NCBI GenBank assembly: GCA_002686945.1
Contig: NYYZ01000011.1
Span: 56,141-120,140 of the forward strand
Source of the DNA: Planctomycetota bacterium
GTDB taxonomy: Bacteria; Planctomycetota; UBA1135; GCA-002686595
Length of the DNA stretch: 64,000 nt
Reading direction: 5' to 3'
In this document: piece after piece, positions 36,687 through 45,861 of the stretch
Layout: every line of letters starts with the position of its first letter
Position numbering within the stretch: position 1 is the first letter of the stretch
The notes under the pieces: generated by a model
Databases searched by the model: none
The model's input: the letters and a program-made list of their open reading frames with translations, nothing else
Told to the model about the DNA's origin: nothing
Program-made: the position numbers and the translations under genes

Positions 36687-37046
36687 ATGGTGCGCGTGAC
36701 CTACGGCGCACCCCGCGCCCGCAAGAAGGCCCGATTCTTCAAGCAAGCCCGCGGTTACCGAGGTGGCCGCAGCAAGCTCTGGCGCACCGTGCGCGAAGCG
36801 CTGATGCGCTCCTGGGCTTTCGCCTATCGTGACCGGCGCCAGAAGAAGCGTCAGTTCCGCCGTCTTTGGGTGGTCCGTATCAATGCGGCTGCCCGTCAGA
36901 ACGGTACCAACTACTCTCAGTTCATGAACGGGCTCAAGCAGGCTGGCATCGAGTTGAATCGCAAGCAGCTCTCTGAGTTGGCGATCCACGACCCTGCCGC
37001 CTTCAGCGAGCTGACAGAGGCCGCTAGCGCTGCCCGTAGCGCCTGA
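36687..37046 (+). CDS. rplT: 50S ribosomal protein L20
   Basis: This 119-residue 23S rRNA-binding assembly protein contains ARKKARFFKQARGYRGGRSKLWRTVREALMR, FAYRDRRQKKRQFRRLWVVRIN and NYSQFMNGLKQAGIELNRKQLSELA, all typical. It starts at ATG 36687, right after the rpmI stop. In characterised bacteria L20 represses its own operon. A hairpin terminator follows at 37088. Confidence 0.97.
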   Translation: MVRVTYGAPRARKKARFFKQARGYRGGRSKLWRTVREALMRSWAFAYRDRRQKKRQFRRLWVVRINAAARQNGTNYSQFMNGLKQAGIELNRKQLSELAIHDPAAFSELTEAASAARSA

Positions 37047-37087
37047 GGCAAGACTGCGGACTGGATACACTCCTTACACCAGCAAGC

Positions 37088-37122
37088 ACAACCCCGCGGA
37101 CCAGCCTGGCACGTGGGGTTGT
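37088..37122 (+). terminator. intrinsic terminator after rplT or attenuator before pheS
   Basis: ACAACCCCGCG (37088-37098) and CGTGGGGTTGT (37112-37122) form an 11-bp stem with one G-T pair and a 13-base loop, followed by TTT. It lies between rplT and pheS and could end the ribosomal operon or regulate pheST. Confidence 0.6.
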
Positions 37123-37205
37123 TTGCATGTGCGGATTGAGTGCCCTCGGGGATGTATTTGTGGCTTCGGGCATCAGTTCCCTCTAAGCTCTCCTAAACTC
37201 CTCCC

Positions 37206-38228
37206 GTGGACAAGCAAACCAACCTTGAGAACGCCCAGGCGCGCATCGCCGAGGCTTCTGACCAGGCGGTCCTGGCTGACCTGGAGCGCGAGCTGCTGGG
37301 CAAGGATGGCCTGCTGGGGCAGCAGCTCAAGGAGATCCCCAGTCTACCGCCCCCCGAAAGAGGCCCCGCCGGGCGCGCGGCCAATGAACTCAAGGCGGCT
37401 TTGACCGCTGGCTTGCTGGCCCGTGCTGCCGAACTTGCCGAGGCTGACCTTGCAGCTGACCGCGAAGGCGTCGGCTTTGACGCTACCCTGCCAGCGCCTC
37501 CGGTTGAGCGCGGATCCCTGCATCCAATCACCAAGGTGACCCGTAGGTTGGTGCAGATCTTCAGCTCCATGGGCTACCACATCCTGGACGGGCCAGAGGT
37601 GGAGCTTGACTGGTACAACTTCGAAGCCCTCAACATCCCGGCTGATCATCCGGCCAGGGATTCTCAGGACACTTTCTACTGCGACGAAGAGGGCCGCCTG
37701 GTCCTCCGGACGCACACTTCACCCGTACAGGTGCGCGCTATGGAACGCATGGCACCGCCATTCCGTCTGGTTTGTCCCGGCAAGGTTTTTCGTCACGAAA
37801 ATACCGATGCAACCCATGAACATACCTTCCATCAAATGGAAGGTCTGGTGGTGGGCAAGGATATTTCCGTGGGGCATCTCGTGGGCACCATGAAGACCCT
37901 GCTGCGCGGGATCTTTGGCAAGGAGATCGACGTGCGCCTGCGGCCAGGGCATTTCCCTTTTGTGGAGCCTGGGTTTGAGTTGGACGCGCGTTGTGTTTTC
38001 TGTGAGTCCGGTTGTAGGGTCTGCAAGGGCACCCGGTGGATCGAGTTGTTGCCCTGCGGCCTGGTGCATCCCAAGGTGCTGGAAGCCGCTGGCATCGATC
38101 CCAGTGAGTGGAGCGGTTTCGCATTTGGCCTGGGCCTTTCGCGGCTGGTGATGCTCTCCCACGGCATTGATGATGTGCGCCATCTCTTGGGTGGAGACCT
38201 GCGGTTCCTGGAGCAGTTCTCATGCTGA
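37206..38228 (+). CDS. pheS: phenylalanyl-tRNA synthetase alpha subunit
   Basis: This 340-residue catalytic subunit of the alpha2-beta2 class II synthetase starts at GTG 37206. The N-terminal coiled coil (ARIAEASDQAVLADLERELLG) contacts tRNA. The core contains HPITKVTRRLVQIFSSMGYHI, DGPEVELDWYNFEALNIPADHPARD (motif 1), FRHENTDATHEHTFHQMEGLVVG (motif 2) and FAFGLGLSRLVMLSHGIDD (motif 3). Length is normal. The pheT ATG lies inside its last codons with a 7-base overlap. Confidence 0.96.
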   Translation: MDKQTNLENAQARIAEASDQAVLADLERELLGKDGLLGQQLKEIPSLPPPERGPAGRAANELKAALTAGLLARAAELAEADLAADREGVGFDATLPAPPVERGSLHPITKVTRRLVQIFSSMGYHILDGPEVELDWYNFEALNIPADHPARDSQDTFYCDEEGRLVLRTHTSPVQVRAMERMAPPFRLVCPGKVFRHENTDATHEHTFHQMEGLVVGKDISVGHLVGTMKTLLRGIFGKEIDVRLRPGHFPFVEPGFELDARCVFCESGCRVCKGTRWIELLPCGLVHPKVLEAAGIDPSEWSGFAFGLGLSRLVMLSHGIDDVRHLLGGDLRFLEQFSC

Positions 38229-40648
38229 TTTCCATGCGCTGGCTTGGCCGCCATGTGGATCTCTCGGGAATTGATCCCGAGCAGCTGGCCCTGGACCTGA
38301 CCCTTTCTACTGCTGAGGTGGAAGGGGTGGAGCGGTTTGCCCCCTATCTCTCGGATGTGGTGGTGGGCCATGTGCTCGAGCGGGAACAGCATCCGGACGC
38401 AGACAAACTGAGCATCTGCAAATTGGATGTGGGCACGGGAGAGACCTTGCAGATCGTCTGTGGGGCGCCCAATGTTGCCGCGGGGCAAAGGGTCGCCGTT
38501 GCGACCGTTGGCACTGTCCTGCCTGGCGACTTCAAGATCAAGAAATCCAAGATTCGCGGTGTGCACTCTATGGGCATGATCTGCTCCGAGCGCGAGTTGG
38601 GCCTTTCTGACGAGCACGATGGCATTTGGGTCTTACCAGGGAAGCCCACCATAGGTGCTCCAGTAGCCGAGGCCTTGGGTATCGACGACTGGGTGCTGGA
38701 GATCGACAACAAGTCTCTGACCCATCGGCCGGACCTTTGGGGTCATCGGGGAGTCGCACGGGAAGTTGCGGCTATTTTGGATCGGCCTCTCTTGCCCCTG
38801 GATACCAGCTTGCCCGAATTGGGTGGCGCTGACCCTGTTGAGGTGCGCGTGGTAAGTCCCGCTTGTTCGCGCTACATCGGCCTCTCAATAGACGGGGTCG
38901 GTGAGGGCATGACCCCCGATTGGATGCGTGGCATGCTGTTGGCTACAGGTCAACGGCCCATCGACTTGCTTGTGGACCTGTCAAATTTTGTGATGGGGGA
39001 CCTCGGTCAACCGAACCATGCCTTTGATCGGGACCAGCTCGCCGGTGACGGGATCCTGGTGCGCGAGGCTCGCGAGGGAGAGACCCTTGTGACCTTGGAC
39101 GAGGTGGAGCGCAAGTTGGAGCCTGCAGATCTCCTGATCTGTTCCGGCGACAAGGCAGTGGCCTTGGCGGGGATCATGGGCGGTCAAGACTCAAAGGTCC
39201 AGCAGGGCACCGGCCGCCTGTTGCTGGAGGTTGCATGTTTTGAGCCCGTCCCCGTGCGTCGCACCAGCGCCCGCTTGGGCCTGCGGACGGATTCCTCCGC
39301 GCGCTTCGAGAAACATCTGGATCCGACCTTGCCCCTCAAGGCCGCGGGACACTTTGCCCGGCTACTGCAGGAAGTTCAGCCGGATGTGACCTTCCCTGCT
39401 TCCCTGGCTGATGCTGGTGACTGGAGCGACCCTGCTTGCGAGGTGCCCTTGAATCCCGATCAGGTGCGCCGTTCCTTGGGCGTGGGCATCTCGGATGAAG
39501 AGATGAGCGCCTTGCTCAGCAGCATCGGCTTTCGTGTGCAGGCGAACGGAGAGGCTCTGACCGTCAGCGTGCCTTCAAATCGTGCCACCAAGGACATAGC
39601 CATCGAGATGGACCTGATTGAAGAAGTTGGGCGTCTTTACCGCTATGGGAATATTCCCGAGCGTCATCTGACAGGTGCCTTGGTGCCCCCGCCCGTAGAC
39701 CATCGTCGAGAATTGGCCGAGTCCTGCCGCGATCTGCTCGCAGGGGGCGCACGCTTTCACGAAACCTTGAGCTACTCCTTCCAGTCCGATGCCCTCCACA
39801 AGATGCTTGGGCTTGATGGTGAATCCTATGTGTCGGTGATCAACCCTGTACAAGAGGGTTCCGCACGGATCCGCCGACAAGTGCTACCCAGTCTGTTGGG
39901 ACTCCTGGAACCCAACCGCCGTCAGCGAGACGAGGTACGTTTGTTTGAAATCGGCAAGGGATACTTGCCAGAGCAGGCAAGCGAAAGGGGGGAGCCCGGA
40001 GAGGTGCACGAGCTGGCCCTGGCTTTCTGCAGGGCGCGGCAATCCGACACCGCTTTCGACGAGGGCTGCCTGCCGCGGTTGATGGCGGTGGTGCAGGATC
40101 TGTTGGGCTCGCTCGAGTTTCATGAACAGCAGTTCGTGGCAGTCAAACAGGCCCCCGTTTCATGGCTGCATCCTGTGCGGCGAGTTGAGGTGCGAGTGGG
40201 CGCCGGTGACGGAGCTTGCGTGGGCTTTGTTGCAGAGTTGGATCCGGGCCTTGCAGCACCCTTGGGCATTGATGGGGAACTTGTCAGCGATACCGCGGTG
40301 GCTTCCATTTCATTGGATGCGCTCTTGGAACAGGAGCGCTCGGGCGGTTCGTACAACCCTCTGCCTCGCTATCCTGGCTTCAAGATCGATGTTGCCATCG
40401 TGGCTCCGGAAGAGGTTCCTGCACGAGATCTGTCGAGAGTGATCGAGAAGGCGGGCAAGGGAAACGCCAAGGACCTGGTGATCTTTGATCTCTTCCGAGG
40501 GGATCAACTGGGAGCTGGTCGGCGATCTTTGGCATATCATCTGGTGCTCCAGTCCGACAAGAAGACCTTGACAGACAAGGACGCCCAATCCTTCCTGCGC
40601 CGTCTGGAGCGGGGTTTGGGGGAGATTGGTGCTGAATTGCGCAGCTAG
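38222..40648 (+). CDS. pheT: phenylalanyl-tRNA synthetase beta subunit
   Basis: The protein has 808 residues in full family layout: an N-terminal tRNA-binding OB fold (VVGHVLEREQHPDADKLSICKLDVG, IVCGAPNVAAGQRVAVATVGTVLPG), B3/B4 editing domain (NFVMGDLGQPNHAFDRDQL), B5 DNA-binding-like fold, catalytic-like domain (ETLSYSFQSDAL) and the C-terminal ferredoxin-fold anticodon-binding domain (PRYPGFKIDVAIVAPEEVPA). It overlaps pheS by seven bases, so equal production through coupling is expected. Confidence 0.96.
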   Translation: MLISMRWLGRHVDLSGIDPEQLALDLTLSTAEVEGVERFAPYLSDVVVGHVLEREQHPDADKLSICKLDVGTGETLQIVCGAPNVAAGQRVAVATVGTVLPGDFKIKKSKIRGVHSMGMICSERELGLSDEHDGIWVLPGKPTIGAPVAEALGIDDWVLEIDNKSLTHRPDLWGHRGVAREVAAILDRPLLPLDTSLPELGGADPVEVRVVSPACSRYIGLSIDGVGEGMTPDWMRGMLLATGQRPIDLLVDLSNFVMGDLGQPNHAFDRDQLAGDGILVREAREGETLVTLDEVERKLEPADLLICSGDKAVALAGIMGGQDSKVQQGTGRLLLEVACFEPVPVRRTSARLGLRTDSSARFEKHLDPTLPLKAAGHFARLLQEVQPDVTFPASLADAGDWSDPACEVPLNPDQVRRSLGVGISDEEMSALLSSIGFRVQANGEALTVSVPSNRATKDIAIEMDLIEEVGRLYRYGNIPERHLTGALVPPPVDHRRELAESCRDLLAGGARFHETLSYSFQSDALHKMLGLDGESYVSVINPVQEGSARIRRQVLPSLLGLLEPNRRQRDEVRLFEIGKGYLPEQASERGEPGEVHELALAFCRARQSDTAFDEGCLPRLMAVVQDLLGSLEFHEQQFVAVKQAPVSWLHPVRRVEVRVGAGDGACVGFVAELDPGLAAPLGIDGELVSDTAVASISLDALLEQERSGGSYNPLPRYPGFKIDVAIVAPEEVPARDLSRVIEKAGKGNAKDLVIFDLFRGDQLGAGRRSLAYHLVLQSDKKTLTDKDAQSFLRRLERGLGEIGAELRS

Positions 40649-40772
40649 CAGGGCCTTTCCTCTCAGTTGGGACCTTCCTGAAGGCCGATTCATTCCCAGG
40701 GGGCTGCCCCTGTCTCATTCCTTTCCGCTCGGATAACCTGGGTCTGCCCCAACCTGATCAAGAACAAGCACC

Positions 40773-42182
40773 GTGAAGATCGTCCTTGTCAATCCTCCTA
40801 GCCCACCTGAGTTCCGCGTTTCCCGTGGACTGATGGGAGGCTTTGGCATGGCGGTCAGTCCCGAGTTGCTCTATCCACCGATTGAATTGGCTCATGTGGC
40901 CTCGTTCCTGGAGGAGTATGGCCACGAGGTCTCCATTCACGATGCGGACGCGGCAGGCCTGGATGCGGACGGCATCCTGACGCGCATCCTGGCGGATGAG
41001 CCCGAGTTGGTCTGTCTTGATTCTTCCAGCACTTCCCTTGATCAGGATCTGGCCCTTGCGGGCCGCGTCAAGCAGGGCAGTCAAGCCCTGGTTGCCATGC
41101 TTGGCAGTCAAGTGACCTATTGCCCGGATGAGGTTTTTGCAGAGGGCAGGATTGATGTGGTGGTGCGTGGGGAACCTGAAGCCACCGTGAGTGCCCTCGC
41201 CAACCGAATCACCGAGGGCAAGCCTCTGGAAGGGCTCGAGGGGATCTCGCGGGTAGAGACGGACGGCACGGTGGTGCACGAGCCGGAGCGGGAAAAAATC
41301 CGTGATCTTGATGCTCTGCCGATTCCTGCGCGACATCTGCTCGACAACCAGGCTTATCACTTCCCGGGGATTCAGGGTACGGTGACTACAGTCAAGTCCT
41401 CCCGGGGTTGTCCCTTTGACTGCTCTTTCTGCGGCTACACACTTGCTCAGGGCCTGCGCTTTCGCTTTCGTAGTCCCGAGCATGTCTTGCGGGAACTCGA
41501 TGATCTCTACGTGAACCACGGTCTGCGCCATGTGGTCTTCCGGGATCCCATCTTCACCACCCGCAAGGACCGGGTGCTTGCGATCTGTGACGGCATCGTC
41601 GAGCGGGGCTGGAAGGACCTGATATGGCAGTGCGAAACCGCGGTCAAGACTCTCGATGAGAAGGTGCTGAAGCGCATGGCAGACGCGGGTTGCCGCCATA
41701 TTTCCCTGGGCGTCGAGTCAGGCAACGCAGAAATTCAGCGTAAGCACTGCGGCAACAAGCTGAGCGACCTGGACCAGGCAGCGGAGGTTTTCCGAGTTTG
41801 TCGCGAGGTAGGGATCGAGACCCGGGCCTTCTGCATGATCGGCTTCCCTGAGGAAACCCCCGCCATGGCGGATGAAACCATCGCGTTGGTCAACCGCCTT
41901 GACCCGGACCAGGTTCAGTTCTGCGCGGTGACCGCATACCCTGGTACGCCGCTCTACAAGATGTTGCGTGGTACGCGCGAATTCGATTTTGCCACCATGA
42001 CCGGCTACGGCGCATTGGAAGGCAATGAACACATGAGCGCGGAAGACATCGAACAGAAAATCCGCGAGGCTTATCGCAGCTTCTACGGTCGACCGAAACG
42101 ACTGCTGCGGGAATTCGCGACCCCGGGGCGCCTGATGGGCAGGGTACTACGCTACTTCACCCTCTTTCGGCGGCGCGCCTAG
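40773..42182 (+). CDS. B12-binding-domain radical SAM protein
   Basis: The protein has 469 residues from GTG 40773. The N-terminal half has a cobalamin-binding-like Rossmann fold (KIVLVNPPSP, ELAHVASFLEEYGHEVSIHDAD). The radical SAM core follows with RGCPFDCSFCGY, the CxxxCxxC cluster ligands at Cys213, Cys217 and Cys220, then HISLGVESGN and a TIM-barrel pattern. Members of this group do B12-dependent methylations or ring chemistry on lipids, hopanoids, tetrapyrroles and antibiotics. The substrate cannot be assigned, and neighbours (pheT, a structured non-coding region) do not help. GATAAC near 40732 may be its -10. Confidence 0.88.
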   Translation: MKIVLVNPPSPPEFRVSRGLMGGFGMAVSPELLYPPIELAHVASFLEEYGHEVSIHDADAAGLDADGILTRILADEPELVCLDSSSTSLDQDLALAGRVKQGSQALVAMLGSQVTYCPDEVFAEGRIDVVVRGEPEATVSALANRITEGKPLEGLEGISRVETDGTVVHEPEREKIRDLDALPIPARHLLDNQAYHFPGIQGTVTTVKSSRGCPFDCSFCGYTLAQGLRFRFRSPEHVLRELDDLYVNHGLRHVVFRDPIFTTRKDRVLAICDGIVERGWKDLIWQCETAVKTLDEKVLKRMADAGCRHISLGVESGNAEIQRKHCGNKLSDLDQAAEVFRVCREVGIETRAFCMIGFPEETPAMADETIALVNRLDPDQVQFCAVTAYPGTPLYKMLRGTREFDFATMTGYGALEGNEHMSAEDIEQKIREAYRSFYGRPKRLLREFATPGRLMGRVLRYFTLFRRRA

Positions 42183-42470
42183 GGGGCGCCCACGAGGGGG
42201 AAAGGAAGGTCGGGCCTCCGGAGCTGCGCTCCAGAGGACCCGAGGTTCGGATGTTCGGGACCCTCCCTGGATCCCGGCATCCTTGGACTCCTTCTTCTAG
42301 ATAGAGAGGTCCTAAGGTCCAGAGCAGCAGCGAGCGGACCACGGAGAGTGGTACGAGTGCCGAGGGTTCTGGAGACCTCCCGTCCAAGAGCACTTCCGAC
42401 GGGGGCGAGACATGCGGGGCGAGTTTCTACGAAGAAAGCCTGCCAGGGAGGTGGGTATTCGCAGGGGCAC
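42183..42470. other. structured non-coding segment
   Basis: No convincing reading frame exists here. The segment is unusually self-complementary. The clearest element is a hairpin at 42210-42243: TCGGG/CCCGA, then CTC/GAG, then GGAGC/GCTCC with loop TGC. GGGA/TCCC pairs follow downstream, as do the palindromic TCTAGA and the direct repeat GGTCC-TAA-GGTCC. It lacks the conserved cores of RNase P RNA, tmRNA and SRP RNA, so any RNA here would be of another type. Confidence 0.4.
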
Positions 42471-42476
42471 AAGAAA

Positions 42477-42505
42477 ACCCACCCTCAAGCGCCTTGGGGG
42501 TGGGT
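42477..42505 (-). terminator. strong intrinsic terminator for minus-strand transcription
   Basis: ACCCACCCTCAAG (42477-42489) and CTTGGGGGTGGGT (42493-42505) form a 13-bp stem (one G-T pair) with the loop CGC. Read leftward it runs into TTTTCTT, a clear U tail. It lies 40 bases after the small gene 42545-42745. Confidence 0.75.
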
Positions 42506-42544
42506 CTGAAATCTGCGAGGTGATCGGGCTGAGCGGGCCGATAT

Positions 42545-42745
42545 CTAACTGCCAGCAGGGGCGTCACCGGGTTCACCAGCAGTCTCATGGGGGATGCTGG
42601 TGTGGGGCAGGCGGGGGAGGTCCACCCAAACAATAGAACGGGTCTCGGGGAAGAGGAGCAACACCCAGGGGGTGTCATGAAGGACGACCCGGCCTGCACC
42701 GGGTTCAGGGACGTCCAGGTCGAAGGGGTCAGGGATGGGGTTCAT
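42545..42745 (-). CDS. small hypothetical protein
   Basis: The protein has 66 residues: MNPIPDPFDLDVPEPGAGRV, then a hydrophobic strand-like middle (VLHDTPWVLLLFPETRSIVWVDLPRL), then an acidic/Pro tail. I do not recognise a family. Support comes from context: it has the same direction as the methyltransferase upstream, and a strong intrinsic terminator lies 40 bases downstream. The protein composition is more natural than the opposite-strand frame at 42587-42922. No strong ribosome site is visible. Confidence 0.5.
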   Translation of the reverse strand: MNPIPDPFDLDVPEPGAGRVVLHDTPWVLLLFPETRSIVWVDLPRLPHTSIPHETAGEPGDAPAGS

Positions 42746-42910
42746 GGTGGGCTCTCGGACTCAATCAATCGGCACCCGGGAGCCCAAGTTGCCCCCTTCC
42801 TGGGGGAATTTTCTCTGTCCGAAGTGGACCTTTATCTTGGATTTCTTGAGAGCCGCTTGAGCCCCCTCCTGGAGCCCTTGGGGGAGGCCCCCGAGCGGTG
42901 TCACGTGAGT

Positions 42911-43762
42911 TCAGGCTCCTAGGTCAACCCGTGCTGTGGCCTGCACGAACGAGTAGAAAATCACGGAATCCGGATCATGGGCAACCATTGCCAATTCGCG
43001 TTTCATGCCCTCAACGGTCTCACCGTTGACCAGTCCTGTCCGCAGCAGGCCCTCGGATCCCGAGAGCAACAACTCGGACCAATAGGCCAGGAACTGCGAG
43101 CGTTCTTCTGGCCAGCGGTTGTCCAGATGAACCGTGCGCACCTCGGTGTCGATGTCGCGATAACCATTCTCCAGGAGCAGGTTGCCCAGGCGCGCCCCGA
43201 TGAACGGGTCTCCTCCTAGATCGTACTGGTGGTCGTTGAATGCCGCCCAATAGGCCAAGGTCGAGGGGGAGTAGGGAGCCAGGAAGAAGGAGGCGTTCTG
43301 CACTTCGTTGACCACCACAGGGCTGCCACCGATCAGGACCCTGCGTACTTCTGAGAGTACTCGTGAGGCATCCGGGATGTGCTCCAGAACCCAGCAGAGG
43401 TATGCCCCATCGAAGCAGTCCGAGTCAAAGTCCATGGCCGTGGCGTCTCCGGAAACAAATTGCACGCGCTCCGCACTCACGTCCTGTTTGTTGGTCACCC
43501 TCGTGGCCGCGTCGAGGTTCTTCTTGTTCGCATCGAGGCCTGTAACATGCAGGTCGGGAAAGTCACGTAGCAGGATCTGGGTCTGGGCGCCAACTCCGCA
43601 CCCCACTTCAAGCAGGTTGCGGCAGTTCTTGAAGGGCAGATTGCCGTGAATGCGGTGCTCAAGAATACGTGCCTGGCGGACCAGGCGGTCCGCTTCTTGG
43701 TCGCTGAAGCCATGCAGGTAGCCCTGCGGTTCGGGCTGTTGACTGGGTCGGGAGCTCGGCAT
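42911..43762 (-). CDS. class I SAM-dependent methyltransferase
   Basis: The protein has 283 residues. LLEVGCGVGAQTQ (50-62) is the SAM-binding glycine loop, VTGLDANKKNL carries the acidic ribose ligand, VQFVSGDATAMDF is the adenine region, and FDGAYLCWVLEHIPDASRVLSEV is the post-binding helix typical of the Methyltransf_11/25 type. The C-terminal third (YWAAFNDHQYDLGGDPFIGARL) probably forms the substrate cap. Substrate not readable. It diverges from acs, with 137 bases between start codons, and probably shares its transcript with the small gene downstream. Confidence 0.85.
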   Translation of the reverse strand: MPSSRPSQQPEPQGYLHGFSDQEADRLVRQARILEHRIHGNLPFKNCRNLLEVGCGVGAQTQILLRDFPDLHVTGLDANKKNLDAATRVTNKQDVSAERVQFVSGDATAMDFDSDCFDGAYLCWVLEHIPDASRVLSEVRRVLIGGSPVVVNEVQNASFFLAPYSPSTLAYWAAFNDHQYDLGGDPFIGARLGNLLLENGYRDIDTEVRTVHLDNRWPEERSQFLAYWSELLLSGSEGLLRTGLVNGETVEGMKRELAMVAHDPDSVIFYSFVQATARVDLGA

Positions 43763-43899
43763 GCGGCCGCAGGATGCGAGAGGGCAGGGGGGGGACGCCA
43801 GCAGGCTTCAGGTTCGGTCTACGCCTCAAGTGACTCCTGCCGCTAGACTGGGCGCAGCCATTGCTTCTCCCGGCTCTTGTCCATCCCACGAAAAGACCC

Positions 43900-45861
43900 A
43901 TGAGTCAACAAATCGACAACATCCTTCACGAGAACCGTCGCTTCAGTCCCTCGGACGCCTACAGGCAGGTCTCGCGCATGGGCGACGAGACAGAGTACCA
44001 GGCCATGTATCAGCGCTCGATCGATGACCCGGAGGGGTTCTGGGCAGAGGTGGCCGGAGAACTGCCCTGGATGCGGCCTTTTGAGCGCGTACTGGATTGG
44101 TCCAAGGCACCGGTGGCCAGCTGGTTTGATGGGGGGCAGTTGAATGCTTCGGCTGTGTGCTTGGATCAGCATGCTGATGGGGAGCGGGCCAACAAGGTGG
44201 CGATTCACTGGGAGGGGGAACCCGGGGATGCGCGTAGCTTCACCTATGGGGAGTTGCGTGTCGAGGTTGCCCGCTTCGCCAATGTGCTCAAGGCCCGGGG
44301 AATTGGCAAGGGCGACCGGGTTGCAATCTACATGCCCATGATTCCTGAACTCGCGATGGCGGTTCTGGCTTGCGCGCGAATTGGCGCGATTCACTCAGTT
44401 GTCTTTGGAGGCTTTTCTGCCCAGGCCCTACGGGACCGCATTGAGGACACCGGCTGCAACGCAGTCATCTGCGCGGACGGAGGCTGGCGCCGTGGCAGTG
44501 TCTTGCCTCTCAAGCAGGAGGTCGACAAGTCTTTGGAAGGGGTTGATCATGTACATACGGTGCTGGTGGTGCGGCGCACAGAAAACGAAGTGGAATGGAA
44601 CAGTGAACGAGATGTGTGGTTGCACGAGGCGCTTGAATCCGTCAGCGATGTATGCGCGCCAGAAGCCATGGAGAGTGAAGATGTGCTGTTCCTGCTCTAC
44701 ACCTCGGGTTCCACGGGCAAGCCCAAGGGCATCATGCACACGACTGGAGGGTACATGGTGGGCGCCTATCTCTCCACGCGCATGGTTTTCGACTTGCAAG
44801 AGGACGACGTGTACTGGTGCACCGCGGATGTGGGTTGGATCACGGGGCACAGCTACATCGTCTACGGGCCCTTGGCCAACGGCGCCACCATCGTGATGTA
44901 CGAGGGCGCGCCCAATGCTCCCGCGGAGGATCGTTTCTGGGATATCTGTGAGCGCCTGGGGGTCACGGTTTTCTACACCGCGCCTACTGCGATCCGTGCC
45001 TTCATGAAGTGGGGTGACGAACATGTGCAAAAACACGATCTGTCCAAGCTGCGTTTGCTGGGCACGGTGGGGGAGCCAATCAATCCCGAGGCCTGGACCT
45101 GGTATCACCGGGTGGTGGGGGGCGAACGATGCCCCATCGTTGACACCTGGTGGCAGACGGAGACCGGTGGCATCATGTTGACGCCACTCCCCGGTTGTAC
45201 CGATACCAAGCCGGGCTCAGCCACTCGACCTTTCTTTGGGGTGGATGCCTGTATTTTGAATGAGGAGGGGCAGGAACTCGGGCCCAATCAGGGTGGATTG
45301 TTGGCTCTGCGCAAACCTTGGCCTTCCATGTTGCGTGGCATCTGGGGGGACGAGCAGCGCTATAAGGAGACCTATTGGTCCAAGTGGCCTGATGGCTGGA
45401 CGTACTTTGCAGGGGACGGGGCGCGTCAGGACGAGGACGGGTATTTTTGGGTCCTGGGTCGAGTGGATGACGTGATCAACGTCAGTGGGCACCGGCTCTC
45501 CACAATGGAGGTGGAGAGTTCGCTCGTGGCTCACGAGGCTGTGGTGGAGGCTGCCGTGGTGGGCAGGCCGGATGATCTGACCGGCGAAGCGATCGTGGCC
45601 TTTGTGACCACACCTGTGGGGGTCGATGGCGATGCAGAAGTGCGTGCTGCCCTGCTTGAGCACGTGGCTGAGCAAATCGGCAAGCTCGCCCGTCCCCAGG
45701 AGATCCGTTTTACCGATGCGCTGCCAAAAACGCGCTCGGGAAAAATAATGCGGCGTCTGCTGCGGGATGTGGCCGCTGGACGCGAGATCACTCAGGACAT
45801 GTCCACCATCGAAGATGAGGGGGTGCTGGAGCGCCTGCGATTGACGGATGGTCAGAATTGA
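43900..45861 (+). CDS. acs: acetyl-CoA synthetase (AMP-forming)
   Basis: The protein has 653 residues and converts acetate, ATP and CoA to acetyl-CoA through acetyl-AMP. The AMP-binding loop [39 protein letters not shown] and the C-terminal catalytic Lys615 in [17 protein letters not shown] are intact. The N-terminus ([20 protein letters not shown]) is that of true Acs. ATG 43900 fits; the frame opens at 43861 without family resemblance. Lys615 is the site controlled by acetylation in known Acs enzymes. The stop overlaps the TTG start of a pentaheme cytochrome, an unusual operon partner. Confidence 0.97.
   Translation: MSQQIDNILHENRRFSPSDAYRQVSRMGDETEYQAMYQRSIDDPEGFWAEVAGELPWMRPFERVLDWSKAPVASWFDGGQLNASAVCLDQHADGERANKVAIHWEGEPGDARSFTYGELRVEVARFANVLKARGIGKGDRVAIYMPMIPELAMAVLACARIGAIHSVVFGGFSAQALRDRIEDTGCNAVICADGGWRRGSVLPLKQEVDKSLEGVDHVHTVLVVRRTENEVEWNSERDVWLHEALESVSDVCAPEAMESEDVLFLLYTSGSTGKPKGIMHTTGGYMVGAYLSTRMVFDLQEDDVYWCTADVGWITGHSYIVYGPLANGATIVMYEGAPNAPAEDRFWDICERLGVTVFYTAPTAIRAFMKWGDEHVQKHDLSKLRLLGTVGEPINPEAWTWYHRVVGGERCPIVDTWWQTETGGIMLTPLPGCTDTKPGSATRPFFGVDACILNEEGQELGPNQGGLLALRKPWPSMLRGIWGDEQRYKETYWSKWPDGWTYFAGDGARQDEDGYFWVLGRVDDVINVSGHRLSTMEVESSLVAHEAVVEAAVVGRPDDLTGEAIVAFVTTPVGVDGDAEVRAALLEHVAEQIGKLARPQEIRFTDALPKTRSGKIMRRLLRDVAAGREITQDMSTIEDEGVLERLRLTDGQN

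Noticed and set aside
42183..42470. RNase P RNA or tmRNA, suggested by GGGGGAAAGGAAGGTCGGG
   Set aside because: The conserved RNase P core sequences (GAGGAAAGTCC, ACAGAACCCGG) and the tmRNA ends are absent on both strands.
42587..42922. 111-codon plus-strand frame
   Set aside because: It overlaps the better-supported minus gene and its end runs into the convergent methyltransferase; composition is Gly/Val-rich without motifs. The 13-bp terminator supports minus-strand transcription.
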